Shown: positions 51,842-62,421 of the stretch, piece by piece
Numbering within the stretch: position 1 is the first letter of the stretch
Layout: every line of letters starts with the position of its first letter
NCBI GenBank assembly: GCA_016617855.1
Contig: JAECUM010009348.1
Coordinates: 27,183-91,182 of the forward strand
Direction: 5' to 3'
DNA: 64,000 bases
From: Megalonaias nervosa
Lineage: Eukaryota > Mollusca > Bivalvia > Unionida > Unionidae
Notes under the pieces: model-generated
Told to the model about the DNA's origin: nothing
The model's database searches: none
What the model saw: the letters and a program-made list of their open reading frames with translations, nothing else
Position numbers and translations under genes: made by a program

Positions 51842-51920
51842 TGTTACGTGTAGGCTCGTACAAGAGAAAAGAGTGAAGCCAACAAGCTTGGTATAGTTTA
51901 ACAAAATAATTTATTTTCCT
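51842..51920 (-). mobile_element. LTR fragment of the Gmr1-like family
   Basis: On the plus strand TGTTACGTGTAGGCTCGTAC, AGAGAAAAGAGTGAAGCCAA and CAAGCTTGG...TTTATTTTCCT match the first ~80 bases of the LTR at 24531. The match stops where a LINE tail begins. The left edge abuts a CATA repeat. Confidence 0.75.
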
Positions 51921-51981
51921 AAATAGCCTCATAGTGCTGGTGCGCCGTTAAAAAATTCAATCAATCAATCAATCAATCAAT
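51921..51981 (+). mobile_element. 60-bp 3' end of the I/Nimb-like LINE
   Basis: AAATAGCCTCATAGTGCTGG, TGCGCCGTTA and a run of CAAT units match the last bases of the LINE copy at 59480-59529. It is a dead-on-arrival insertion carrying only the extreme 3' end, placed inside or at the break of the LTR fragment. Confidence 0.8.
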
Positions 51982-53072
51982 ATATGGATATGTTGTGATA
52001 CGCATAGCAATTTAGTAGCAATCTTGTCATTTAAGGGAACAGCTTTCTGTATCCCTCCCCGTGAACCCGATGAGGACAGTCCAAGAGGGAAGTCCGCAAA
52101 TAGAGAGTTCAGAATAGAAGGGTCAGAGGATGAACCAAGCATACACGCTAGACGTGGAATACACAAAGTCAATAGAGGAACGACGCTAGGTGATGCAAAT
52201 CGGGCGTGGACATTGTACTCTTTTCACCACTCCTTACTATGATGAACGAATCCGTAAATTGAACACTGTTATTAAAGTCCATTAATGTAAATCTGTTTAA
52301 TTGAAACTGCAGTTTTAGCTTATGTATTAATTAGTTAAAATTTATTTTATTTTATTTGTTTAAGGGGGTTCGTTTTGTTTATTTCTTCTCAATACTCTCG
52401 CTCAGTTCTCTGTTAATGTTCCATCTATCCACTCATATTGGGCAATAATATCGAGGGAGGTCATCCTCTAGATAACGATCGCCAAATCAATGAACAGAGG
52501 GGCAAACCTACACACGACAACGCCTTTACAAATTGGAGTCTATTGTCCGGGATATTTTGAACAAGTGAGTGACAGAGTTGACTGGGCGGATATTGAATAG
52601 AAATAGAGTACCATAGCAGTGATAAATTTGTTTAGTAATCAAGCAAAGAGTTACGAGAGTGAACCGAGTCAATATCTATGCATTCTGTAATTTGTGCATG
52701 CCATTGTTGATATTTTCTTTAATGTTTCTTATGACATTGTAAGAAATTAAGATTCCGTACATAAACTGCTTGATAGTGTGGTAGTTGTCTGAATTCAGGT
52801 TAATTCATAAGAAATATTGCCTTTAGTTACCATTACGAGAAAAGCTAAATAAAGAAGTCCCGGGGGAGTAATTGCACATTTGGGGACAAATTTAGAAGTT
52901 TGTACTGTCAAAAGCTGTTAGGTTGTTTTGAGTGATTTAAGTAAGTCTGTGTTTGAGACTTTACTACAATAGAATACTGGTAAGTAGTTTTAAGGAATCT
53001 GTTTCCTGTAAGGCAGTAAGAAGTTAGTAAATACTTGAGCTAAGTAAAGTGGTTGGTGATACAGTAGATTAG
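51982..53072 (+). other. possible leader of a degraded LTR element
   Basis: No gene recognised. It precedes a gag relic and contains phrases such as TTTGGGGACAAATTTAGAAG, which would fit a retroelement leader, but no LTR edge or primer-binding site could be fixed. A 72-codon frame at 52024-52242 is unassigned. Confidence 0.35.
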
Positions 53073-53412
53073 AATGGCAACTAACAGGCAGTTAGAGAGT
53101 TCACGTCTCTTTGTAAAAACGAATTAGTCTATGAAGGGACTCAATTAGCGAAATTTGTAGAGCGGAGTCCCGAAAAATACAGAGAACAGCAGGCGGCAGA
53201 GAAAGAAAGAATGAGGCAAGCCGAGGAAAAAGAAAGAATCAGACAATCCGAGGAAAAACAAAGAATCTGACAAGCCGAGGAAAAAAACAAAGAATCAGAC
53301 AACCCTAAGAAACGGCAAAAGAAAGAGAAATCGAGTTAGCCAGATTACAAGCCGAAGAAAGAGCCAGGGAGAGAGAATATGCGTTATCCATGGTGAGAAG
53401 CGGAATCTAGGA
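53073..53412 (+). pseudogene. gag relic of another LTR element
   Basis: Starts MATNRQLESSRLF and, after a frameshift, reads KNELVYEGTQLAKFVERSPE followed by a charged coiled-coil of repeated EKERMRQAEEKERIRQSEEK type. It ends with EIELARLQAEERAREREYAL. This R/E/K-rich segment after a short helical head is typical of the N-terminal half of SCAN-like Gag proteins and comparable to the segment in the element at 24.5-30.4 kb. Stops and frameshifts are present, and nothing of the capsid or pol follows. Confidence 0.6.
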
Positions 53413-53779
53413 GGGGCGAAGAAATACTCCTCACACTTAATCCGTGTGCGTTTTCAATTTCATTTGAGTAATGCCAGTTAGTAAGGCTTTGGTTTCTTTG
53501 AGAATTTATACACATATCATTGTTGGTCCACAAAGCTGAAAAGCTTGACATGTCAGAGTTGAGCCTACTCTAAAGTTGTGAAATATTTGTGTTTACAGCT
53601 TGAGCAGGGTTTTATCCGCAACAGAAACGTATTATTATGTCCAGAAAAAGAGGGAGAGCTTTGGTAAAGAGTAGAAAGTAATGTGGTCATAAACTGGCAA
53701 TTAACGATCTTTAATTGCACACGGATCAGATACAATATTATGAAACCTAATGGTTTTAGATCTTCTATTTAAAAAATGT
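53413..53779. other. stretch without recognised gene
   Basis: AT-rich spacer before the LINE start. Confidence 0.5.
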
Positions 53780-54327
53780 CCCCCTACGGGTCCTGGGTTG
53801 TAGAATTGGCCCTCCGTGCCTCGCTACGTGTCGTAAGAGGCGACTAAGTAGAGGCAACCTGTTTGCCGTGGGTTGCGACCCGTGTCGGAGGAGGAAAGGA
53901 TCCTGGTAGTTGAGCAGAGGCTTTCCGATGCAATACACTACTTTGGCCTCTACTTCTTCTAGACGGGTGGTCGGGATGGGCCCGGTCTCGAGAAATCGGC
54001 TGGTCACGCCGAGCCCTAGGAGGTCTTTATTTCTCGCTCACTTTCTTTACCTTTCTCGTCGTATCTCTCTTGATACCACCGTTGCCCCTACATTCTATCC
54101 CTTTAACTTTCCCTTTTCCAAGACTTAGAAGACTTCCTAGAAGGCGGTGGCTCAACGGGTCAATTGGGAGGTAATTTTACCGACTGAATATGTCTTATGG
54201 GATGAATCAGGAGGTGAATTTACCTACTGAGTATAACATCTGTGTATCCCTGACACTTGAAAAGTGTCCCCTTGTTGGGCTCCTTGCTGGGCGGGGAGCA
54301 CGGGTGCTGAATTTTAAATCCACCAAC
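53780..54327 (+). promoter_or_regulatory. LINE 5' UTR with conserved hairpin
   Basis: Shared, with few differences, with 63269-63777 and (reverse strand) 46166-45620. It contains the stem-loop GTCGTAAGAGGCGAC at 53830-53844 (63318-63332 in copy C; GTCGTAAGAGTCGAC in copy B). Full-length I-type LINEs carry internal promoters here. An 80-codon antisense frame across it is conserved in two of the three copies but is probably a by-product. Confidence 0.65.
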
Positions 54328-55488
54328 ATGGATATTTCCACAAAAAATCAACTCAAGCGTACCATAACTGGATCTGACTCAGATGACGAACCATGTGGTG
54401 TGGATTCATTTCCACGCTTCATGGTTATACAGTCTAAAGATGCCACAAAACCGCTTAATGTACTCTCTCCGTTTGTGATCGAGAAAACAATTATGGGACT
54501 GATTGGAACACCAAAAGGTGTTAAAAAGTTAAAATCGGGCTGCCTACTTGTCGAGTGTGAGCGACTAGGTCAAACAGAAAACCTCAAGAAAATGACAACA
54601 TTTTTCGATATTCCAGTGACCTCGTTCGCCCACACAACACTCAATTCGTCCAAAGGCGTGATTCGCTGTCGTGACTTGGCTGGAGTCAGCGACACGGATA
54701 TCATTGAAGGGATGAAAAACGAAGGTGTCACTGCAGTCCGTAGAATACGTATTAAACGTAACAACAACCTGCAGGACACCAACACCATTATACTCACCTT
54801 CAACAAGCCAACAGTACCCAGAGTGGTCAAAGTTGGCTTTCTGCAAGTGAAGGTTGATGTGTACATACCAAATCCACTTCGATGTTATAAGTGTCAGAAA
54901 TATGGTCATCATGAAGACCGCTGCTCAAGAAGCCAAATATGTGGCCGATGCAGAGATCACTCTCACCAGGAATCTGAGTGTAGAGCCACTCCGCATTGTG
55001 TCAACTGTGGAAAGGAGCACCACGCCAATTCCAACGATTGTGATACCTGGAAACAGGAGAAGGAAATACAGAGGGATAAATACACATCCAACATTCCCTA
55101 TCCAGAGTCCAGAAAGCTTGTACAGGCAAAAACATTTCTTCCTGGACCATCCTTCTCCACTGTAGTGAAGAACAATCCCAAGGCAACGAACGACGCTCAA
55201 ACGCAGACAGATGCACCCGAGTCAACATCAAGCACTAACACCCCCCATTACCAAGCACAAAGAACCACGGCATCTACCCAAACAACATTCAGTAATACTC
55301 AACAACAGAAATCACCAAAGAACAAAAACAGATCACAAGGAAATAGGCAGCAGAAGGGGTCAGAAGACCCCATCAAACTCTATAACAGGTTTGGGGACAT
55401 TGAGAGCATGGATGCAGAAGATACTGCTCCATGTTCTCAAAGTAGCTCCAGACCTAACAAAAAAATCATCCCCGTACTTCCTCCGTAG
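54328..55488 (+). CDS. LINE ORF1 protein (nucleic-acid-binding, three CCHC knuckles)
   Basis: 386 residues starting MDISTKNQLKR. An in-frame ATG at 54190 would add 46 residues, but copy C is not open in that frame there and has its own ATG at the same place (MENQ...), so the shorter start is preferred. Order: acidic N-terminus (SDSDDEPCGV), a conserved domain of about 130 residues (IEKTIMGLIG to KVDVYIPN) that resembles the RRM-like part of related ORF1 proteins, then zinc knuckles CYKCQKYGHHEDRC (186-199), CGRCRDHSHQESEC (205-218) and CVNCGKEHH...C (224-238), and a Q/T/S-rich basic tail. The protein should coat the LINE RNA. The frame is fully intact although ORF2 is broken. Confidence 0.88.
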   Translation: MDISTKNQLKRTITGSDSDDEPCGVDSFPRFMVIQSKDATKPLNVLSPFVIEKTIMGLIGTPKGVKKLKSGCLLVECERLGQTENLKKMTTFFDIPVTSFAHTTLNSSKGVIRCRDLAGVSDTDIIEGMKNEGVTAVRRIRIKRNNNLQDTNTIILTFNKPTVPRVVKVGFLQVKVDVYIPNPLRCYKCQKYGHHEDRCSRSQICGRCRDHSHQESECRATPHCVNCGKEHHANSNDCDTWKQEKEIQRDKYTSNIPYPESRKLVQAKTFLPGPSFSTVVKNNPKATNDAQTQTDAPESTSSTNTPHYQAQRTTASTQTTFSNTQQQKSPKNKNRSQGNRQQKGSEDPIKLYNRFGDIESMDAEDTAPCSQSSSRPNKKIIPVLPP

Positions 55489-55556
55489 AAATAACCATAT
55501 AGATTCTCTCCGCAAAAAGTCTAACCTAGCTCCAAAATCTCCAATCTAAACTTATA

Positions 55557-58500
55557 ATGAAGAACACGATCATACAATGGAATTGTCGAGGACTTAAAGC
55601 CAATTACAATGATATTCTCCTGCTTTTATGATCCTGCAATACTATGATTTCAGGAAACCTTTTTAAAAGATACGGACAACATCACACTTAAAAACTACTC
55701 CCTGTTCAACATCTACTTACAGACCGTTGACCGGGCCTCGGGAGGGGTTTCTATTGCTGTGAACAATAGAGCCCCACATAGCGTCATCCCTTTAAAAACA
55801 AATTTGCAAGCCATTGCTGAGAGTGTCACTCTACATCGAGTGATTACTTTTTGTTCTATTTACATACCACCAAACACCAACTTATTACCAAACGAATTAG
55901 ACACGCTTGTTCAACAACTTCCTGCACCATTTGCTTTACTCGGTGATTTTAATGCCCATAATATTCTATGGGAATCAAATTACATAAGCGACAGGGGCAC
56001 AAAGGTTGAAGATTTTATTACTAGACACCACTTGTGTCTATTTAATACCAAATCTCCGACGTACTTGCACCCAGGAACTGGTACATACACTTGTATCGAC
56101 TTGACAATTTGTTCTCCTTCACTACTTTTAGATTATAATTGGAAGATCGCTGATGACCTTCACAGCAGTGATCACTTTCCAATCTCTCTTAAGAACACCA
56201 ACGTTACAATTGATGACACGATTCCACAGTGGAATCTAAAGAAAGGTGACTGGGGCAAGTTTGAAACACTTTGTACAGCTAGAATTAACAGGAATACCGT
56301 CCTAAACGATAATGATCCTATTCGACAATTTACATCCGTCTTAATTGAGATTGCAGAAGAATCCATCCCTAAGTCCTCGCCGAATTGTAAAAGAACCAAA
56401 AAACCGTGGTTCACTAGAGAATGTAAAGAAGCCATTAGACAACGCCGAGAAGCACTGAAGAAATTTAATAATCGCCGAACGCCCGAAAACTTAACTCAGT
56501 ACCGTATTATTCGGGCCAAAGCTCGCCGCATAATTAAAGAAAGTAAACGAGCATCATGGAAAAAATATGTTTCAACTTTAAACTCTCGTTTCTCAATAAA
56601 GAAAGTTTGGGATACGATCCGCAAAATAAATGGAAATGGAAAACACAATTCATTCCGACATGTGAAGATAAATAACAACAATTTAAATACCAAGCATGAA
56701 ATAGCTAATGTACTTGCTGATTGTTTCTCCAAAAATTCCTCATCGTCTAATTATTCAGAAGCTTTCCGAAGACTAAAAGATCAAAAAGAAAAAAACACGG
56801 TTGAAATTCACATCGAATAACTCAGAAAGTTATAACCAACCGTTTTCATTGTCGGAGCTTATGGAATCTTTGAATAAGGCCCATGATACATCTGCTTTGC
56901 CTGACGATATACATTACCAGTTTTTGAAACACTTTCCAGAACCATCCTTAACAGTTCTTATAAAAATCTTCAATGATTTATGGATTACTGGTAATGTACC
57001 AAAAATTTGGAAAGAAGCAACAGTAATACCAATTCCCAAACCAGACAAAGATAGCGCATATCCTAGCAACTATAGATCTATATCATTAACTAGCTCTGTT
57101 TGAAAAACAATGGAACGAATGATCAATTCTCGGCTTGTATGGTATTTGGAAAGCAACAATTTAATATCTCCTTTCCAAAGTGGCTTTCGTTATGGTCGTA
57201 GTATCAATGATCATCTGGTTAGACTGGAAACAGTTATTCGCGATGCTTTTATCAAGAAGGAACTCTTAGTAGCGGTTTTCTTTGATTTGGAAAAGGCCTA
57301 TGACACAACGTGGAAATAGGGAATTCGAAACGACCTGCACGATCTGGGTCTAAAAGGCCGACTGCCCTCGTTCATATCAAACTTCCTCTCAGACAGAGAA
57401 TTCAAGGTACGAGTGGGCTCCACCCTCTCTGATATGCACGACCAAGAGATGGGTGTGCCCCAGGGCAGTATTTTATCCGTGACGCTTGTCAACATAAAAA
57501 TTAATAGCATCACCAAGTGTCTGACTCCCGGTGTGGATTCCTCTCTAGATGTTGATGACTTTTTAATATGTTACCGATCCAAGCACATGCATACAACTGA
57601 AATACAATTACAGCAAAATATCAACAAGATTCAAAATTGGGCCAATACTAACGGTTTCAAATTCTCGAAATCAAAAACTGTATGTATGCATTTCTGTCAG
57701 TTACGAAGGCATAACGATGGACCTAAACTCACGCTGGACGGAACACCTATTCCAGTTGTTGAGGAAGCAAAATTTTTAGGTATTGTCTTCGACAGAAAAC
57801 TGACTTTTATTCTACACCTGAAGAATTTGAAAGCTAAATGCTTGAAATCTCTAGATTTACTTAAAGTAGTAGCGCACACTGACTGGGGTGCTGATAGGAA
57901 AGTCATACTCAGTTTATACAGAACATTTATTCGCTCGAAACTAGACTATGGTTGCGTTGTCTATGGTTCAGCCAGGAAGTCCTATTTGAAGATGCTAGAC
58001 CCAATTCATCATCAGGGAATAAGACTTGCCTGGGAGCATTTAAGACATCCCCGTGTGAAAGCCTACTCGTTGAAGCGAACGAACCACCTTTATCACAACG
58101 TAGAGAAATGCTTTCCGCACAGTATGCTCTCAAATTAAGCTCAAACCCTCTGAACCCTGCTTTTTCGGCTGTTTTTGAACCCAAATATAAAATCTTATAT
58201 GACAATAAACCAAACGTCACACCTACCTTTGGTATTAGAGTATTACCATGCCTTGTCAGTACCAAAATTGAACTTTCAAAAATTCTGAAAACGACGTTCT
58301 CCGAAACACCTCCCTTTCTACTTCAACAACCAAAGGTACTTTTCACGTTACACGATGGAAACAAAATCGGAGACAAACCCTTCCATCTTCCACAACTCTT
58401 ACCATGAACTAATCGCCCAATTTGAAAATTATACAGGAATATATACTGATGGATCAAAAGATGAGGAGAAGGCTGCTGCAGCCTTCGTTAGTGGAAAACA

Positions 58501-59230
58501 CATAACAAAATTTCGCTTGCCAAATGGTACATCAATTTTTTCAGCCGAAATCAGAGCAATAGACCTTGCATTGCAATATATTGAAAGCAAGCGTATATTA
58601 AATAGCATCATCTTCTCCGATTCACTATCACTATCTCAGTCACTACGTAATAGAAAACGGGAGAATCCATTATTAGCTAATGTTCTCCTTAAACATACTG
58701 AGCTGAGTACCTCACACAATATAGTATACTATTGGTTACCCAGCCATATTCGAATTCAAGGTAATGACAAAGCAGACCGCGCTGCTAAACTGGCCCTATC
58801 ACTAGAACCATCTGATTTTAACACTCCGTATACTGATTTTAAACGTAGTATCAAAGTCTGTTTACGTCAAAAATGGCAGGCAACATGGAATGATACCGTG
58901 AATAACAAACTTCATGCCATCAAGCCAACCCTAGGAGAATGGACTCCTTCCTACAGAGCCGTCCGTAGGGAGGAGGTAGTTATTGCAAGAATTCGAATCG
59001 GCCATACTTATTTAACCCACTCCTATATACTAAAAGGAGCAGACCCACCAGAGTGCATATCTTGCAATGAACCATTCACTGTTAAGCACTTTATGTTGGA
59101 GTGTTTCGACCTCCAACCTGCGCGTAACCATTATTACAATGTGCATGACATTAGGGAGCTCTTTGATACAGTTAGCATTTCTTATATTATAGACTTCCTC
59201 AAGGAAGTAAATATTTTTCATAAGTTATAG
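55557..59230 (+). pseudogene. LINE ORF2, endonuclease-RT-RNase H, broken
   Basis: Starts MKNTIIQWNCRGLKAN (55557), soon broken by a stop and a frameshift (about 55630-55660). The endonuclease continues at 55759 with LLGDFNAHN, YTCIDLTICS and SSDHFPI (catalytic D/N, D and H). After a frameshift near 56810, RT motifs follow: VPKIWKEATVIPIPKP, FQSGFRYGRSINDHLV, FFDLEKAYDTTW (A), GVPQGSILSVTLVNI (B) and SLDVDDFLIC (C, with Y replaced by D). Stops occur at 57101 and 57317. Frame changes near 58020 and 58350 lead into RNase H: IYTDGSKDE, FSAEIRAID, IIFSDSLS and GNDKADRAAK (D, E, D, D all present). It ends with CISCNEPFTVKHFMLEC, a CCHC. Confidence 0.9.
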
Positions 59231-59529
59231 CTTTTATGCTATCACCTTAAACAGTTTTATGTGCTATATATATACCGTCGCTAGATTTAAATTACCTTTC
59301 ATCTGTTTCCGTTGTCATACATCATTTGCACTCCCCGTTGATCGGGAAACTTTATTTTTCACCGTTACCATTTTCTCGTTTTACCTTCAACTGTTTGGTT
59401 TCGTAACGCTAATCGATGCGTAATGTTTTACCACTTATAAATAATGAAGGATATAACCTTTTGTATGGCGCAAAATAGCCTCATAGTGCTGGTGCGCAGT
59501 AACAAATTCAATCAATTAATCAATCAATC
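59231..59529 (+). other. LINE 3' UTR and CAAT tail
   Basis: Contains TTTTGTATGGCGCAAAATAG and CCTCATAGTGCTGGTGCG, the same as in the copies at 40050-40120 and 51921, then CAAT units. This end is what the element's own RT would recognise. Confidence 0.85.
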
Positions 59530-59539
59530 ATGAAATCAT

Positions 59540-60525
59540 GTTAATGTAAGCATGCATTAATATACTAGTGTGTTTTTGTAATCATGCAGGATTACACCTG
59601 TGTGTTATTATAAGCATGCAGGATTATACCTATATTATTATTAACATGCAGGATTTTACCTTTATTATTATAAGCATGCAGGATTATACCTGTGTGTTAT
59701 TATAAACATGCAGCATTATACCTTTCTGTTATTATTAAAATGCATGATTATATATTTGTTATTATAAGCATGCATGATTATACCTTTGTGTTGTTATAAT
59801 GATGCAGGATTATACCTTTGGAGTATGATAAGCATGCAGAAATATACGTATGTTGCTATAAGCATCCAGTATTATACACGTGTTATTATAAGCATGCAGG
59901 ATTATACGTTTGTGTTGTTATAATGATGTAAGATTATACCTTTGGAGTATTATAAACATGCATGATTATACCTGTGTGTTATTATAAGCATGCAGCATTA
60001 TACGTGGGTTACTATAAGCATGCAGGATTATGCACGTGTTATTATAAGCATGCAGGATTATACCTTTGTGTTGTTATAATGATGTAGGATTATACCTTTG
60101 TGTTGTTATAATGATGCAGGATTATACCTTTGGAGTATTATAAACATGCAGGAATGTACCTGTGTGTTATTATAAGCATGCAGCATTGTACGTGTGATAC
60201 TATAAGCATGCAGGAGTATACCTTTGTGTTATTATTGACATGCAGGATTATACATTTGTTATTATAAGCATGCAGTATTATACCTTTGTGTTGTTATAAT
60301 GATGCAGGATTATACCTTTGGGGTATCATAAGCATGCAGGATTATACATGTGTGTTATTATAAGCATGCAGGGTTACACGTGTGTTATTATAAGAATGCA
60401 GGATTATATATGTTAGTATAAGCATGCAGGATTATACATGTGTGTTACTATAAGCATGCATGATAATACCTGTGTGTTATTATAAGCATGCAGGATTATA
60501 ACTGTGTGTTATTATGAGCATGCAG
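59540..60525. repeat. 32-bp minisatellite, about 30 units
   Basis: Units read roughly TATTATAAGCATGCAG followed by GATTATACCTGTGTGT, with variants having CTTTGTGTTGTTATAATGAT. The core GCATGC is palindromic. The array begins right after the LINE tail and ends in a distinct flank (60526-60563), both shared with the small block at 39084-39168. No spacer structure, so not CRISPR-like. Confidence 0.95.
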
Positions 60526-60563
60526 AATTGGTATCCCACTCGAAATTTCCCTGCTTGTTACTT
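60526..60563. repeat. shared right flank of the minisatellite
   Basis: TTGGTATCCCACTCGAAATT and then TCCCTG; the same flank with three differences follows the two units at 39 kb. Beyond it the two loci differ. Confidence 0.8.
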
Positions 60564-61499
60564 CAGTAGTGTAACTTAGAACAGCTGGCTTCATATTATC
60601 AACACTTCCTATTTCTATCAATAGGCTCTCTAATATCAGTACTATGTCTTTACCAGTATCAGCAATAGTGCAAGTTTAATAATCCCACTGTAGTTACAGC
60701 TTTTTGATAACAACTTATACAACAATTAACATACACAATGCAACTTCATCTGCTTTAAGGTATTGACCATTTAATTTGGGGATGGGCGGAGATGGGCTGT
60801 CATTTTCTTCTGAATTGACAAATTTAATTTTCTTTTATCTCAAGATAATTAATCTTTTCTCGTAATCATAAAAATAAGATGGTGCTAATTTGCTATAGAT
60901 CGGAGGAAGGTATTTTTTTTCCAGTTATTAAAAGATGGAATTAAACAAAAAGTGTCCGGCTTCTGCCCAAGAACATGGAATTGTTGGTACCTAATTTATT
61001 GCAGTATACCATGGTACATATTTCAGAATGTTGAAAAGTACCGCAGTACAAACATTTTTGCTGTACCCAGCTCTATTATGTAACATGAATTCTGACTGGT
61101 TGAACATCAAACTCTGCTGTACTAAAAACCTGCAAGAAATTCTTTAGAAATGTTGAGACTGTTGTGACATCATATCATGACTGTTCTTGTGATGCTGTGG
61201 AGAATGACATGATCACTCGTGTGATCCCGCAGAGAATGACAACATGACTGTCCTTGTGGTGTCATATTTGCTATTTTTCAAAAATTGTTGCAATATTGTG
61301 TTACAATAATGATAATAATCCTGTATTTAAGAATTTCGGAACATTAACTGTAGCAAAAATCCATTTTTCTGGCTTCACTGACACATGGCCATTATATCTA
61401 AATTAATGACAGTAATACCACCATTAACATCCTGAAATCCTTGAATGCATGGCTGTTATCCCTGATGTGATTCACAGTTGATCTTTAATAAAAGGCATA
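60564..61499. other. stretch without recognised gene
   Basis: AT-rich. Near 61175-61262 three imperfect phrases (GACTGTTCTTGTGATG, CACTCGTGTGATCCCG and GACTGTCCTTGTGGTG, with GAGAATGACA between) hint at a worn short tandem repeat. Confidence 0.45.
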
Positions 61500-61995
61500 T
61501 CAGTAAGACATAGCTACTGTAATTGCCTATGTATTTACCTACACCCAAAAATGCAAACAGTTATGCCTGATATGACTCTGCCATAGTTACCTACGTATTT
61601 ACCCACACCTAAAAATATAGTTATGCTTGATATGACTCTGCCATAATTACCTATATATTTACCCACACCTAAAAATGCAAACAGGTAATGCCTGATATGA
61701 CTGATGTAATTACCTATGTATTTACCCACACTTAAAAATGCAAAGTTATGCCTGCTATGACTTTGATGTAATTATCTATGTATTTACCCACAACCAAATA
61801 CAAAGTTATGCCTGATATGACTTTGTTGTAATTACCTGTGTATTTACCCACACCCAAATACAAACAGTTATGCCTGATATTGCTTTGCCATAATTACCTA
61901 AACATTTACCCAACCCAAATGCAAACAGTTACATCTGATATGACTTTGGCATATTTACCTATGTATTTACCCACACCCAAATCCAAACAGTTATA
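61500..61995. repeat. ~60-bp minisatellite, about 8 units
   Basis: Units contain AATTACCTATGTATTTACCC, ACACCCAAAAATGCAAACAG and TTATGCCTGATATGACT in that order; lengths vary from about 57 to 66 bp. A 64-codon frame crosses the array but is open only by chance of the unit length. Confidence 0.93.
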
Positions 61996-62421
61996 TAACT
62001 GTTGTTAGTGGACTGGCAGGGTCCATACTGTTTGTTCAACCGGTAATTTCAAAAAATGCTGTTGAATCTTATCTTCCTGATAACAGATCTGGGTCTATGC
62101 ACTGCACACTTGCATATGCATCAAGTATATTTGAATCTGCACTAAATGTGTACCCTACCAACATCATATTCATGATTCACAGAGCAAAACAGAGATAGCA
62201 TGAATAAATGTGTTTCATTTCCTTTCATTATAGGGAGGGGGCTTGTAAATGAGTGCAAAAAAATGCATTTTATTTACTACTTGTATTGCTCCATAATTGC
62301 AAAGTGCATGTACCTAAAATAAAAAGGATAATTACACCATATTTAAATTATCAGCATTGAATTGAACAGACTTGTTGAATTATGAAATGGAAATTAGCAG
62401 TTAAATTTCTATTCAATGCAG
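61996..62421. other. probable intron upstream of a candidate exon
   Basis: AT-rich, with no gene seen. It ends in TTTCTATTCAATGCAG, a pyrimidine-rich stretch and AG, i.e. a good splice acceptor for the exon at 62422. Confidence 0.35.

Larger units (their letters stand above)
53780..59529 (+). mobile_element. I/Nimb-like LINE, most complete copy (A)
   Basis: About 5.75 kb from the family 5' end (CCCCTACGGG) to a CAAT-unit tail (59502-59529). It has a structured 5' UTR, an intact ORF1 with three CCHC knuckles, and a broken ORF2 with endonuclease, RT, RNase H and a C-terminal CCHC. ORF1 plus RNase H in ORF2 places it in the I superfamily; Nimb is favoured because that group is common in molluscs (from memory), but a tree is needed. 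The 5' UTR is shared with two other copies in the window. No convincing target duplication was found. Confidence 0.9.

Noticed and set aside
59540..60525. CRISPR-like regular repeat
   Set aside because: Units follow one another without unique spacers, and the host is a eukaryote; it is a minisatellite.
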